A DNA stretch of 49,825 nucleotides from Oscillospiraceae bacterium. GTDB taxonomy: Bacteria; Bacillota; Clostridia; Oscillospirales; CAG-272. Positions 17,920 to 25,924 of the stretch are shown piece after piece; position 1 is the first letter of the stretch; each line of letters starts with the position of its first letter. The DNA lies in NCBI GenBank assembly GCA_015064685.1, contig SVRT01000016.1, positions 1 to 49,825 on the forward strand, given 5' to 3'. Position numbers and translations under genes: made by a program. The notes beneath the pieces were generated by a model. That model ran no database searches. It was given only the letters and a program-made list of their open reading frames with translations, and was not told the origin of the DNA.

Positions 17920-18945
17920 ATGTCAAAGACAATAATCGTTACCGGCGGCGCAGGATTTATCGGCGCGAATTTCGTTTATCACATGTTGGATAAGCACCCG
18001 GACTATAAAATAGTCTGTGTCGACTGCCTAACCTATGCAGGAAATATGTCAACTCTTGCCGAGGCTATGAAAAATCCCAATTTCAAGTTTTATAAGACAA
18101 ATATCTGCGACAGAGCGGGGATATATGCAATATTCGAAGCTGAGAAGCCCGATATCGTCGTGAATTTTGCCGCAGAGAGCCATGTTGACCGCTCCATTGA
18201 GAACCCCGAGGTATTCTTGCAGACAAACATTCTTGGAACTCAGGTAATGATGGATGCGTGCCGTAAATACGGAATAGAGAGATATCATCAGGTATCGACC
18301 GACGAGGTCTACGGAGACCTTCCGCTCGACCGTCCCGACCTCTTCTTCACAGAGGAGACTCCCATTCATACAAGCTCGCCGTATTCGAGCTCAAAGGCAG
18401 GAGCGGACCTTTTGGTGCTTGCATATCATCGCACCTTCGGTCTCCCCGTGACCATCAGCCGTTGCTCGAATAATTACGGACCGTATCATTTCCCCGAGAA
18501 GCTTATTCCTCTTATGATCGCAAACGCGCTCAACGATAAGCCCCTGCCCGTATACGGTAAGGGAGAGAACGTGCGCGATTGGCTCTACGTAGAGGATCAC
18601 TGTAAGGCTATCGATCTTATCATCCATAACGGACGTATAGGCGAGGTATATAACGTTGGCGGACACAACGAGATGGCTAACATCGACATAGTCAAGCTCA
18701 TCTGTAAGAAGCTCGGCAAGCCCGAGAGCCTCATCACATACGTAGCGGACAGAAAGGGACATGATATGCGCTATGCGATCGATCCCACAAAAATCCACAC
18801 AGAGCTTGGATGGCTTCCCGAAACAAAGTTTGCGGACGGAATTGACAAGACCATCGACTGGTATCTTAACAATAAGGAATGGTGGGAGACCATCATTTCG
18901 GGAGAGTATCAGAACTACTACGAAAAGATGTACGGAAACAGATAA
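17920..18945 (+). CDS. rmlB: dTDP-glucose 4,6-dehydratase
   Basis: 341-residue extended short-chain dehydrogenase. NAD-binding TGGAGFIGANF is at residues 8-18, the catalytic Thr-Asp-Glu at 127-129 (STDEVYGD), and the YxxxK pair at Y155/K159 (PYSSSKAG). It converts dTDP-glucose to dTDP-4-keto-6-deoxyglucose. The product is the expected substrate of the aminotransferase two genes upstream, since neither RmlC nor RmlD is encoded in the window. Confidence 0.96.
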   Translation: MSKTIIVTGGAGFIGANFVYHMLDKHPDYKIVCVDCLTYAGNMSTLAEAMKNPNFKFYKTNICDRAGIYAIFEAEKPDIVVNFAAESHVDRSIENPEVFLQTNILGTQVMMDACRKYGIERYHQVSTDEVYGDLPLDRPDLFFTEETPIHTSSPYSSSKAGADLLVLAYHRTFGLPVTISRCSNNYGPYHFPEKLIPLMIANALNDKPLPVYGKGENVRDWLYVEDHCKAIDLIIHNGRIGEVYNVGGHNEMANIDIVKLICKKLGKPESLITYVADRKGHDMRYAIDPTKIHTELGWLPETKFADGIDKTIDWYLNNKEWWETIISGEYQNYYEKMYGNR

Positions 18946-18965
18946 TAAAAGGGTTCGGAGAGAAT

Positions 18966-20153
18966 ATGAAAAATAAAGTCTACGAAGCATTTGAAAATAT
19001 ATACAAAAAGCCCCCTCAAGCACTTACGTTCACACCTTACCGCATCTGTCCTATCGGTGCACACAGCGACCATCAGCTCGGCAGAATAACGGGATTTGCT
19101 ATCGATAAGGGAATACACATAGCATACGGGCCAAAGCAGAACGGAATTATCGAGATCCAGTCGCTTCAGTTTCCTAAGCGCGCTCAGTGGCACGTCGCAT
19201 CTACTCCCGACGTAAAGCAGGAGGACTGGGCAGACCACTTGCGCGGAGCAACTATTGCATTGAATTCAAGATATCCCTTGAGAAAGGGTCTGTGCGCCGT
19301 TATCGACGGCGAGCTTCCGATAGGAGGACTTTCCTCGTCCGCAGCGGTAATAATCACCTTCGTTTCCGCTCTTTCGGCAATGAACGGGATCGAGCTTGAG
19401 GAGGACGAGCTTATACAGATCGCCCTCGAGGCAGAGAACAAGTACGTAGGAGTATCTTGCGGAAGACTCGACCAGAGCTGCGAGGTCTATTGCAGAAAGG
19501 ATCACCTTCTTTATATGGACCTGCAGACGAACAAGTACGAGCTTATTCCCACTCATCCCGATATGAAGCCGTACAAGATCGCGATCTTCTTCTCGGGACT
19601 TGAAAGAAGTCTCGCGGGATCTGCGTTCAATATGCGAGTTGACGAGTGCAGAAGCGCTGCTTACGCTCTCAAGGCATTCGCGGGAATGGAATACGGAAAG
19701 TTCAACGAAACAAACCTGCGCGAGGTACCCCGTGAGGTGTTCGAGCAGTATAAGGATAAATTGCCCGATAATTGGAGAAAGAGAGCAGAGCATTGGTATT
19801 CCGAGTTTGACAGAGTCGGCAAGGCGGCAGAGGCTTGGCGAGAAGGCGACATCGAAACGTTTGGAAGACTCTCTTTCGAGAGCGGTTACTCCTCAATCCA
19901 CAACTGGGAGACGGGATCTCCGGAGCTTATTAAGCTCTACGAAATAATGAGAGACACCGACGGAATATACGGTGGAAGATTCTCGGGCGCAGGATTCAAG
20001 GGATGCTGTATGGCACTTATCGACCCCGATAAGGAGGACGCGATCGTGGAAAAGGTGACAAGAGAATATCTCGCCGCATTCCCGCATCTTGAGGGCAAAT
20101 ACTCGGTCCATATCTGCACGACTGCAGACGGCGTAAAGCTGAATAAAAACTAA
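18966..20153 (+). CDS. Galacturonokinase-like GHMP kinase
   Basis: 395-residue GHMP kinase. Instead of the galactokinase motif with GEHTDY, the N-terminus reads PYRICPIGAHSDHQLG (24-39), which matches the pattern of plant galacturonic acid kinase. The ATP loop GGLSSSAA is at 120-127 and the third motif FSGAGFKGCC at 338-347. The likely reaction is galacturonate plus ATP to galacturonate-1-phosphate. The next genes, a sugar nucleotidyltransferase and a UDP-glucuronate 4-epimerase-like protein, complete a salvage route to UDP-GalA/UDP-GlcA. A plain galactokinase is possible but less likely. The ATG at 18966 follows a CGGAGAG site. Confidence 0.75.
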   Translation: MKNKVYEAFENIYKKPPQALTFTPYRICPIGAHSDHQLGRITGFAIDKGIHIAYGPKQNGIIEIQSLQFPKRAQWHVASTPDVKQEDWADHLRGATIALNSRYPLRKGLCAVIDGELPIGGLSSSAAVIITFVSALSAMNGIELEEDELIQIALEAENKYVGVSCGRLDQSCEVYCRKDHLLYMDLQTNKYELIPTHPDMKPYKIAIFFSGLERSLAGSAFNMRVDECRSAAYALKAFAGMEYGKFNETNLREVPREVFEQYKDKLPDNWRKRAEHWYSEFDRVGKAAEAWREGDIETFGRLSFESGYSSIHNWETGSPELIKLYEIMRDTDGIYGGRFSGAGFKGCCMALIDPDKEDAIVEKVTREYLAAFPHLEGKYSVHICTTADGVKLNKN

Positions 20154-20181
20154 TAATTAATGGTTTTGATCGGAGAATAAT

Positions 20182-20916
20182 ATGAAATGCTTGATTTTGG
20201 CGGCAGGATATGCCACAAGACTCTATCCCTTGACAGAAAATTATCCAAAGCCCCTGCTCAAGGTTGGCGAGAAGACTATCCTTGATTGGCTTGTAGACGA
20301 CATCGACGGCGCGGGACTTGTTGACGAATACATAGTTATCTCAAACCATAAGTTTGCCACACATTTCGAGGACTGGGCAAATAACAAGACACAAAAAATC
20401 ACGGTCGTCGACGACGGAACAAGCTCGAATGAAACGAGACTCGGCGCGGTAAGAGATATTCAGTATGCAATAGATACGCTGGCTCTCGACGACGATATGC
20501 TCGTTATAGCAGGCGACAACGTGCTTGATTTCAGCCTTACGAAATTCGTTTCGTACGCGAAGGAAAAGGGAACGTCCTGCATTATGAGATATTACGAGGA
20601 GACGGAGAAAAAGCTGCAGAAATGCGGTGTCGTATGTATAGACGAAAACGACCTTATCACAGAGATGGAAGAAAAGCCCGCACAGCCTAAATCACATTGG
20701 TGCTGCCCGCCCTTCTATTACTACACTCGCGAGGATGCGAAGCTCGTAAAGGTAGGAATCGAAGGCGGCTGCGGAGTCGATGCTCCGGGAAGCTATATCG
20801 CGTGGCTCTGCACACAGACGAAGGTGCATGCCATGGAGATGCCCGGAAAGAGATACGACATAGGCAATCTCGAAAGCTACGCTAAGGTACAAGAGGAGTA
20901 TAAGGGGATATGCTGA
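20182..20916 (+). CDS. Sugar-1-phosphate nucleotidyltransferase
   Basis: 244-residue GT-A nucleotidyltransferase. It starts CLILAAGYATRLYPLT followed by PKPLLKVGEK, and contains AGDNVLDFS and EMEEKPAQPKSHWC, all RmlA/GalU-type motifs, but it lacks the C-terminal extension of RmlA. The normal G-x-G-T-R loop reads G-Y-A-T-R. Its position between the galacturonokinase-like and UDP-glucuronate epimerase-like genes suggests it uridylylates a uronate-1-phosphate. It overlaps the epimerase gene by 7 bases. Confidence 0.82.
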   Translation: MKCLILAAGYATRLYPLTENYPKPLLKVGEKTILDWLVDDIDGAGLVDEYIVISNHKFATHFEDWANNKTQKITVVDDGTSSNETRLGAVRDIQYAIDTLALDDDMLVIAGDNVLDFSLTKFVSYAKEKGTSCIMRYYEETEKKLQKCGVVCIDENDLITEMEEKPAQPKSHWCCPPFYYYTREDAKLVKVGIEGGCGVDAPGSYIAWLCTQTKVHAMEMPGKRYDIGNLESYAKVQEEYKGIC

Positions 20917-21983
20917 CACCAAATATTGATTTAAGAAATAAGACCGTGCTCGTAACGGGCGCGGCAGGCTTTATCGGATCAAACCTCGTCACCGAGCTTA
21001 TGGGAACGGTTGAGGGAATAAAGATAGTCGGAATAGACAATATGAACGACTATTACGACGTCTCGATAAAGGAATACAGGCTTGAACAGATCGAAAAGAA
21101 AGCAAAGAGCAGATCGGTCGAGTGGGTCTTCGTAAAGGGAAATATCGCGGACAGGGAGCTTATAGATAAGCTCTTTGAGGAGAATGAATTCTCCGTCGTC
21201 GTCAACCTCGCGGCACAGGCGGGAGTAAGATATAGCATCACCAACCCCGACGTGTATATCGAGAGTAATATAATCGGATTTTACAACATTCTCGAGGCGT
21301 GCAGATATCACCCCGTCGAGCATCTTGTTTACGCAAGCTCAAGCTCGGTGTACGGCTCGAATAAGAAGATACCGTACAGCACCGACGACAAGGTGGATAA
21401 CCCCGTTTCTCTTTACGCGGCAACAAAAAAGAGCAACGAGCTTATGGCGCACGCGTATTCAAAGCTCTATAATATTCCATCAACGGGACTCAGGTTTTTC
21501 ACGGTCTACGGTCCTGCGGGAAGACCCGATATGGCGTACTTCGGCTTTACGAATAAGCTCATCAAGGGTCAGACCATCGAGATATTCAACTATGGCAACT
21601 GCAAGCGCGATTTTACATACGTCGACGATATAGTTACGGGAGTAAAGCACGTAATGCAGAACGCGCCCGAGAAGGTGACGGGCGAGGACGGACTCCCCCT
21701 GCCGCCTTACCGCGTATATAACATAGGAAATAACAGCCCCGAAAACCTGCTCGATTTCGTTCAGATATTGCAGGAGGAGCTGATAAGAGCAAAGGTCCTC
21801 CCCGAGGATTACGATTTCGAGGCTCATAAGAAGCTCGTTCCAATGCAGGCGGGCGACGTTCCCGTAACCTACGCGGACACATCGGCACTTGAAAGAGATT
21901 TCGGCTTCAAGCCCTCCACGACTCTTCGCGAGGGACTTCGCCGCTTTGCCGAGTGGTATCACGATTTTTACCAGAGTAAATAA
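20910..21983 (+). CDS. UDP-glucuronate 4-epimerase-like SDR
   Basis: 357-residue extended short-chain dehydrogenase. NAD-binding TGAAGFIGSN lies at 16-25 and YxxxK at Y169/K173 (SLYAATKKS). The features NMNDYYDVSIKEYRL, RYSITNPDVYIESN and TVYGPAGRPDMA are typical of UDP-glucuronate 4-epimerases (CapI type), which interconvert UDP-GlcA and UDP-GalA. Length is normal. The gene overlaps the nucleotidyltransferase, so the two are probably made together. Confidence 0.9.
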   Translation: MLTPNIDLRNKTVLVTGAAGFIGSNLVTELMGTVEGIKIVGIDNMNDYYDVSIKEYRLEQIEKKAKSRSVEWVFVKGNIADRELIDKLFEENEFSVVVNLAAQAGVRYSITNPDVYIESNIIGFYNILEACRYHPVEHLVYASSSSVYGSNKKIPYSTDDKVDNPVSLYAATKKSNELMAHAYSKLYNIPSTGLRFFTVYGPAGRPDMAYFGFTNKLIKGQTIEIFNYGNCKRDFTYVDDIVTGVKHVMQNAPEKVTGEDGLPLPPYRVYNIGNNSPENLLDFVQILQEELIRAKVLPEDYDFEAHKKLVPMQAGDVPVTYADTSALERDFGFKPSTTLREGLRRFAEWYHDFYQSK

Positions 21984-22006
21984 ATCTATCGGAAGGGCAG
22001 AAAAAA

Positions 22007-22837
22007 ATGTCCTTCCTTGGTTTTCAAGAAAATATTATGAAAAGCAATCTTCACACACATTCATCCTTCTGCGACGGCAAGAGCACCTGCGAGGAGATAG
22101 TCGTCGCGGCAATTAATAAAGGATTTACGTCGATCGGATTTTCCGGTCACGCGTACACCGATTTCGACCTGCGCTATTGTATGAAGGATACGGAAGGATA
22201 TATAAACGAGGTCAAAAGACTTAAAGAGAAATACAAGGGCGAAATAGAGATCTATCTCGGAGTCGAGGAGGACGCGCATTGCCCCGTCGAAAGAGAGCGG
22301 TTTGACTATATCATAGGCTCGTCGCATTACTATGCACTTAACGGCGAATATTATCCGATAGATTCAAGCCCCGATCATTTTAAAAGGTGCCTCGAGGTGT
22401 ATAATTATAACGTCGAGAAAATGGCGGAGGATTACTTCGGTCATTTTTGTGACTATATAAACGAGCGAAAGCCCGATATCGTCGGACACTTCGACCTTAT
22501 CACAAAATTTGACGAGATGGGAGACTCCCTTTTTCTCAAAAACGAAAAATACAATAGGATCGCAGAAAAATGCATAGAAGCGGTAGCCGATTCGGGATGT
22601 GTATTCGAGGTAAATACCGGCGCTATATCAAGAGGATACAGACGTGACCCGTACCCCGCGATAAATCTTCTGTATATACTCAAAAAGCATAACGCGAAGG
22701 TTACTCTGGCGTCTGACAGCCATAGCGTAGAAACGCTTGATTTTGGCTTTGACGAGGCGAAGAAAATGCTCAAGGATATTGGGTTTAAGCATATATTCAA
22801 TTTACACAACGGACACTTTGTCAAAGAGGAGCTTTGA
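22007..22837 (+). CDS. PHP-domain phosphatase (histidinol-phosphatase HisK-like)
   Basis: 276-residue PHP-fold phosphoesterase. The N-terminal metal motif is LHTHSSFCDGKST, followed by FSGHAYTDFD, GVEEDA, GSSHYY, HFDLI and the C-terminal DSHS. These histidines and acids bind the trinuclear metal centre. No other histidine genes are near, so it more likely removes phosphate from a sugar or polyol phosphate of this pathway. The start at 22007 has GGAAGG about 10 bases upstream; ATG 22037 has no ribosome site. The stop overlaps the next start (TGATG). Confidence 0.82.
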   Translation: MSFLGFQENIMKSNLHTHSSFCDGKSTCEEIVVAAINKGFTSIGFSGHAYTDFDLRYCMKDTEGYINEVKRLKEKYKGEIEIYLGVEEDAHCPVERERFDYIIGSSHYYALNGEYYPIDSSPDHFKRCLEVYNYNVEKMAEDYFGHFCDYINERKPDIVGHFDLITKFDEMGDSLFLKNEKYNRIAEKCIEAVADSGCVFEVNTGAISRGYRRDPYPAINLLYILKKHNAKVTLASDSHSVETLDFGFDEAKKMLKDIGFKHIFNLHNGHFVKEEL

Positions 22838-23610
22838 TGTATACAAAGGAACAAATAAAATCACAGCTGTGCGAAATGGGTATTAGGAATGACGATACTG
22901 TCATCATACATACCTCGTTCAAGGCGGTAGGTGCGGTCGAGGGAGGCCCCGACAGTTTTATCGATGCCTTTTGCGAATATTTATCCGACGGACTCTTTTT
23001 AGTCCCCACACAGACCTGGGCAAACGTGACAAAGGATTCCCCCGTATACGACCCGAAAACAAGCGAGCCATGTATCGGACTCATACCGCGTACGGCATAT
23101 AAAAGGGAGGACGGTATCCGCTCTCTGCATCCAACTCACTCTGTGTGGGCAAAAGGCAGGGGCGCAGAGGATTTCATAAAGGGCGAGGAGAGCTCCGAGA
23201 CCCCCGCAAGAGTCGGAGGGGCTTGGTGGAAGCTCGGCGAGATGGGAGCTAAAATATTGCTCATCGGAGTCGACCACGGCAGAAATACCTATATCCACGC
23301 AGTCGACGAGATCGCAGGGCTTGACGACCGCCTTGCAGACGAGCCGTGGACGGTAACGGTCAAGGATTACAACGGAAACGAGATAACGCATCAATTCCGC
23401 AACCACGGAAGAACGGGAAGCCTTAATTTTAATAAATTTGAGGCGGCGTTTATTGCGCTCGGCGCGCAGAAGGACGGACAGATCGGCAACGCCTACACTC
23501 GTGTGGTCGATGCCGCAAAATGCCGCGACACGCTATTGCGTATATACTCCCGCTCAACAAGAAATTATTGTTTTGAAAATCGGGATATTCCCGAAGAGCT
23601 TTGGAAATAA
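22837..23610 (+). CDS. AAC(3)-fold acetyltransferase, probably sugar N-acetyltransferase
   Basis: 257-residue member of the aminoglycoside 3-N-acetyltransferase superfamily. Diagnostic parts are VIIHTSFKAVGAVEGG near the start, LFLVPTQTW, RSLHPTHSVWAKG with the family histidine, and the IGVDHGRNTYIHAVDE strand. In the position near the HxxxE-type site an aspartate stands where glutamate is common. The gene is coupled to the PHP gene and lies in a surface polysaccharide cluster, so acetylation of an amino sugar is more likely than antibiotic resistance. ATG 22837 is preceded by AGAGGAG. Confidence 0.8.
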   Translation: MYTKEQIKSQLCEMGIRNDDTVIIHTSFKAVGAVEGGPDSFIDAFCEYLSDGLFLVPTQTWANVTKDSPVYDPKTSEPCIGLIPRTAYKREDGIRSLHPTHSVWAKGRGAEDFIKGEESSETPARVGGAWWKLGEMGAKILLIGVDHGRNTYIHAVDEIAGLDDRLADEPWTVTVKDYNGNEITHQFRNHGRTGSLNFNKFEAAFIALGAQKDGQIGNAYTRVVDAAKCRDTLLRIYSRSTRNYCFENRDIPEELWK

Positions 23611-23630
23611 TTTTTACAAGGAGATAAAAA

Positions 23631-25811
23631 ATGACAAACATTATGAATTCAAAGGCTTTCACCGAAGCGCGCAAAAAGGCCGAAGAAAAGGTAAAGGAGC
23701 TCAATCTTACCGAAAAGATAGGTCAGCTGTCGCAGTTCGGAACCTCCATATATACAAGTGAAGAAAAGTATTTCGAGGATCACTTTGCAGAGGGAAAGAT
23801 AGGCGCATATCTTACGATAATCGGCGCAGAGAAGACCAACAAGGTGCAGAAGGATCTCGTTGATGCTTCAAGACTGCATATTCCCGCGCTCTTCGGAGAC
23901 GACGTAATACACGGCTTTAACACCACCTTCCCGACACCTCTTGCACAGTCCTGCTCCTGGAATCCCGAGGTCGTAAGACGCGGATGCGAGGTGGCAGCAA
24001 AGGAAGCGTACCGCTCGGGAATCAAGTGGACCTTTTCTCCCATGGTCGACATCGCACGCGACCCAAGATGGGGAAGAGTTGTCGAGGGCTACGGCGAGGA
24101 TACTTATCTTTGCTCAAGAATGAGTGAAGCGGCAGTAAAGGGATATCAGGGCGAGGGCGAGACACTCGAAAAGGATCACGTTTTCGCTTGTATGAAGCAC
24201 TTTATAGGCTACGGCGCGGCTATCGGCGGACGTGACTATAACTCTGCCGAGATCTCCGACCAGCACCTCCACGACGTATATCTTCCTCCCTTTGCGGCAG
24301 GAATAGAGGCAGGCGCGGCAACGGTTATGACCGCGTTTGAGGATATTAACGGCACTCCCGCAACGGCGAATAAATACATACTTAAGGATATCCTTCGCGA
24401 CGAGCTTGGTTTTGAGGGAATGGTAGTAAGTGACGCGGGAGCGACCAGCGAGCTTACCCACCACGGCTTTGCGGAGAATGAGGACGACGCGGCTATCAAG
24501 GCGTTCAATGCAGGCTGTGATATGTCAATGCAGCTTATGGGCGACTACTACAACCACGGTCTTCCCGTAGGAATAAATGAGGGAAGAGTCTCGATCGAGG
24601 ATATTGACGAGTCGGTCACAAGAGTGCTTACTCTCAAATATCTCTGCGGCATTATGGACGATCCTTATACCGACGAGAGTATCAGTAACGAGGCATTCTC
24701 GGACGATCATATGAAGGCAACGTACGACGCGGCGATCGAGTGCGCGGTCCTTCTTGAGAACGACGGAATATTGCCCGTAAGGAACGCAAAAAGAATCGCG
24801 CTTATCGGCGCGCTCGCGGGAGACGAGGGAAAAAGAAACCTTCTCGGTCCGTGGGCAGCACACATCGATCCCGAGAAAACGGTTACGGTCGAGGAGGGCT
24901 TCCGCAAAGCGCTTGGTGAGAGTACAGAGATCGTATATTCGTACGGTTGCTCGGTCGCAGACGACGGAGATGAAAACGATGACAACACGATAGCAGAGGC
25001 TGTAAAGGTCGCGCTTGAGTGTGACACTGTCGTATGCGTCGTCGGTGAGACTGCCGGAAGATCCGGTGAGGCATCGAGCTACGCGAACATCCACCTCCCC
25101 GGTAACCAGGAAAAGCTTATCGACGCGCTCGTAGCAACAGGCAAAAAGATCATCCTCCTTGTATCCTCGGGCAGACCTGTTATCATGACCAATTTCAACA
25201 AAAAGGTCAGCGCTCTTATGCAGGTATGGCAGATGGGTAGCATGGCAGGTCAGGCAATTGCCGACCTCGTGCTCGGAAAGGTCAATCCCTCGGGACACCT
25301 CACGCTCTCGCACCCGAGAAGCGAGGGACAGATCCCGATCTACTATAACCACTATAACACGGGCAGACCGCTCTATAAGACGGACCGTTGGAAGACCTGC
25401 TACCGCGACCTCGAGTCAAGCCCGCTCTATCCCTTCGGATACGGACTTTCATATACGAGCTTCGAGTACAGTGACATAAAGCTTTCCGCGACCGAAATGG
25501 CAGAGGACGGAGAGATAGAGGTATCTCTCAACGTAAAGAACACAGGCGACTGTGACGGCGCGGCGGTAGTTCAGATGTATATCCGCGACCTTGTCGGCTG
25601 CAGAGTAAGACCCGTCAAGGAGCTCAAGGGCTTTGCGAAGGTATGGCTCAAGGCAGGAGAGGAGCAGAAAGTAACGCTCCGTCTCCCCGCAAGCTCTCTC
25701 GCATTCCACGATTTCTATATGAATAAGATAGTCGAGCCCGGAAAGTTCAAGCTCTGGATCGCCGAAAGCGCGACAGATAACAGGTACGAGTTTGACTTCA
25801 TAGTAAAATAA
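23631..25811 (+). CDS. Glycoside hydrolase family 3 beta-glycosidase
   Basis: 726-residue cytoplasmic GH3 enzyme with no signal peptide. The N-terminal (beta/alpha)8 domain contains CMKHFIGYG (K189-H190) and the nucleophile D268 in GFEGMVVSDAGA. The second domain carries the likely acid/base E480 in GRSGEASSYA. The C-terminal 130 residues form the fibronectin-like domain (VKNTGDCDGAAVVQMY). It probably removes beta-glucose or beta-xylose from imported oligosaccharides. It is the last gene of the block, 20 bases after the acetyltransferase gene and just before a strong terminator. A role in trimming the home polysaccharide cannot be excluded. Confidence 0.92.
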   Translation: MTNIMNSKAFTEARKKAEEKVKELNLTEKIGQLSQFGTSIYTSEEKYFEDHFAEGKIGAYLTIIGAEKTNKVQKDLVDASRLHIPALFGDDVIHGFNTTFPTPLAQSCSWNPEVVRRGCEVAAKEAYRSGIKWTFSPMVDIARDPRWGRVVEGYGEDTYLCSRMSEAAVKGYQGEGETLEKDHVFACMKHFIGYGAAIGGRDYNSAEISDQHLHDVYLPPFAAGIEAGAATVMTAFEDINGTPATANKYILKDILRDELGFEGMVVSDAGATSELTHHGFAENEDDAAIKAFNAGCDMSMQLMGDYYNHGLPVGINEGRVSIEDIDESVTRVLTLKYLCGIMDDPYTDESISNEAFSDDHMKATYDAAIECAVLLENDGILPVRNAKRIALIGALAGDEGKRNLLGPWAAHIDPEKTVTVEEGFRKALGESTEIVYSYGCSVADDGDENDDNTIAEAVKVALECDTVVCVVGETAGRSGEASSYANIHLPGNQEKLIDALVATGKKIILLVSSGRPVIMTNFNKKVSALMQVWQMGSMAGQAIADLVLGKVNPSGHLTLSHPRSEGQIPIYYNHYNTGRPLYKTDRWKTCYRDLESSPLYPFGYGLSYTSFEYSDIKLSATEMAEDGEIEVSLNVKNTGDCDGAAVVQMYIRDLVGCRVRPVKELKGFAKVWLKAGEEQKVTLRLPASSLAFHDFYMNKIVEPGKFKLWIAESATDNRYEFDFIVK

Positions 25812-25832
25812 TATCATAAACAAATCCATCAG

Positions 25833-25866
25833 AACGCGACCGAAAAATTCGGTCGCGTTTTTTCGG
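25833..25866 (+). terminator. Intrinsic terminator of the polysaccharide/GH3 block
   Basis: Perfect 12-bp stem AACGCGACCGAA/TTCGGTCGCGTT with an AAA loop, followed by a T-run. It is the first clear intrinsic terminator after the promoter at 2461, and abuts the next promoter. Confidence 0.9.
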
Positions 25867-25895
25867 TTGACAGATATGCATCTTTGTGTTATAAT
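25867..25895 (+). promoter_or_regulatory. Consensus promoter of the GH28-like gene
   Basis: TTGACA (25867-25872), a 17-bp spacer and TATAAT (25890-25895), 30 bases upstream of the start. It begins right at the end of the preceding terminator, so the GH28-like gene is a separate unit. Confidence 0.85.
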
Positions 25896-25924
25896 TCACG
25901 TGAATAAACTTTTGGGGGACTGTT

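Noticed and set aside
22837..23610. Aminoglycoside resistance gene
   Set aside because: The AAC(3) fold is clear, but the gene is translationally coupled within a polysaccharide operon and no mobile or resistance context is present.
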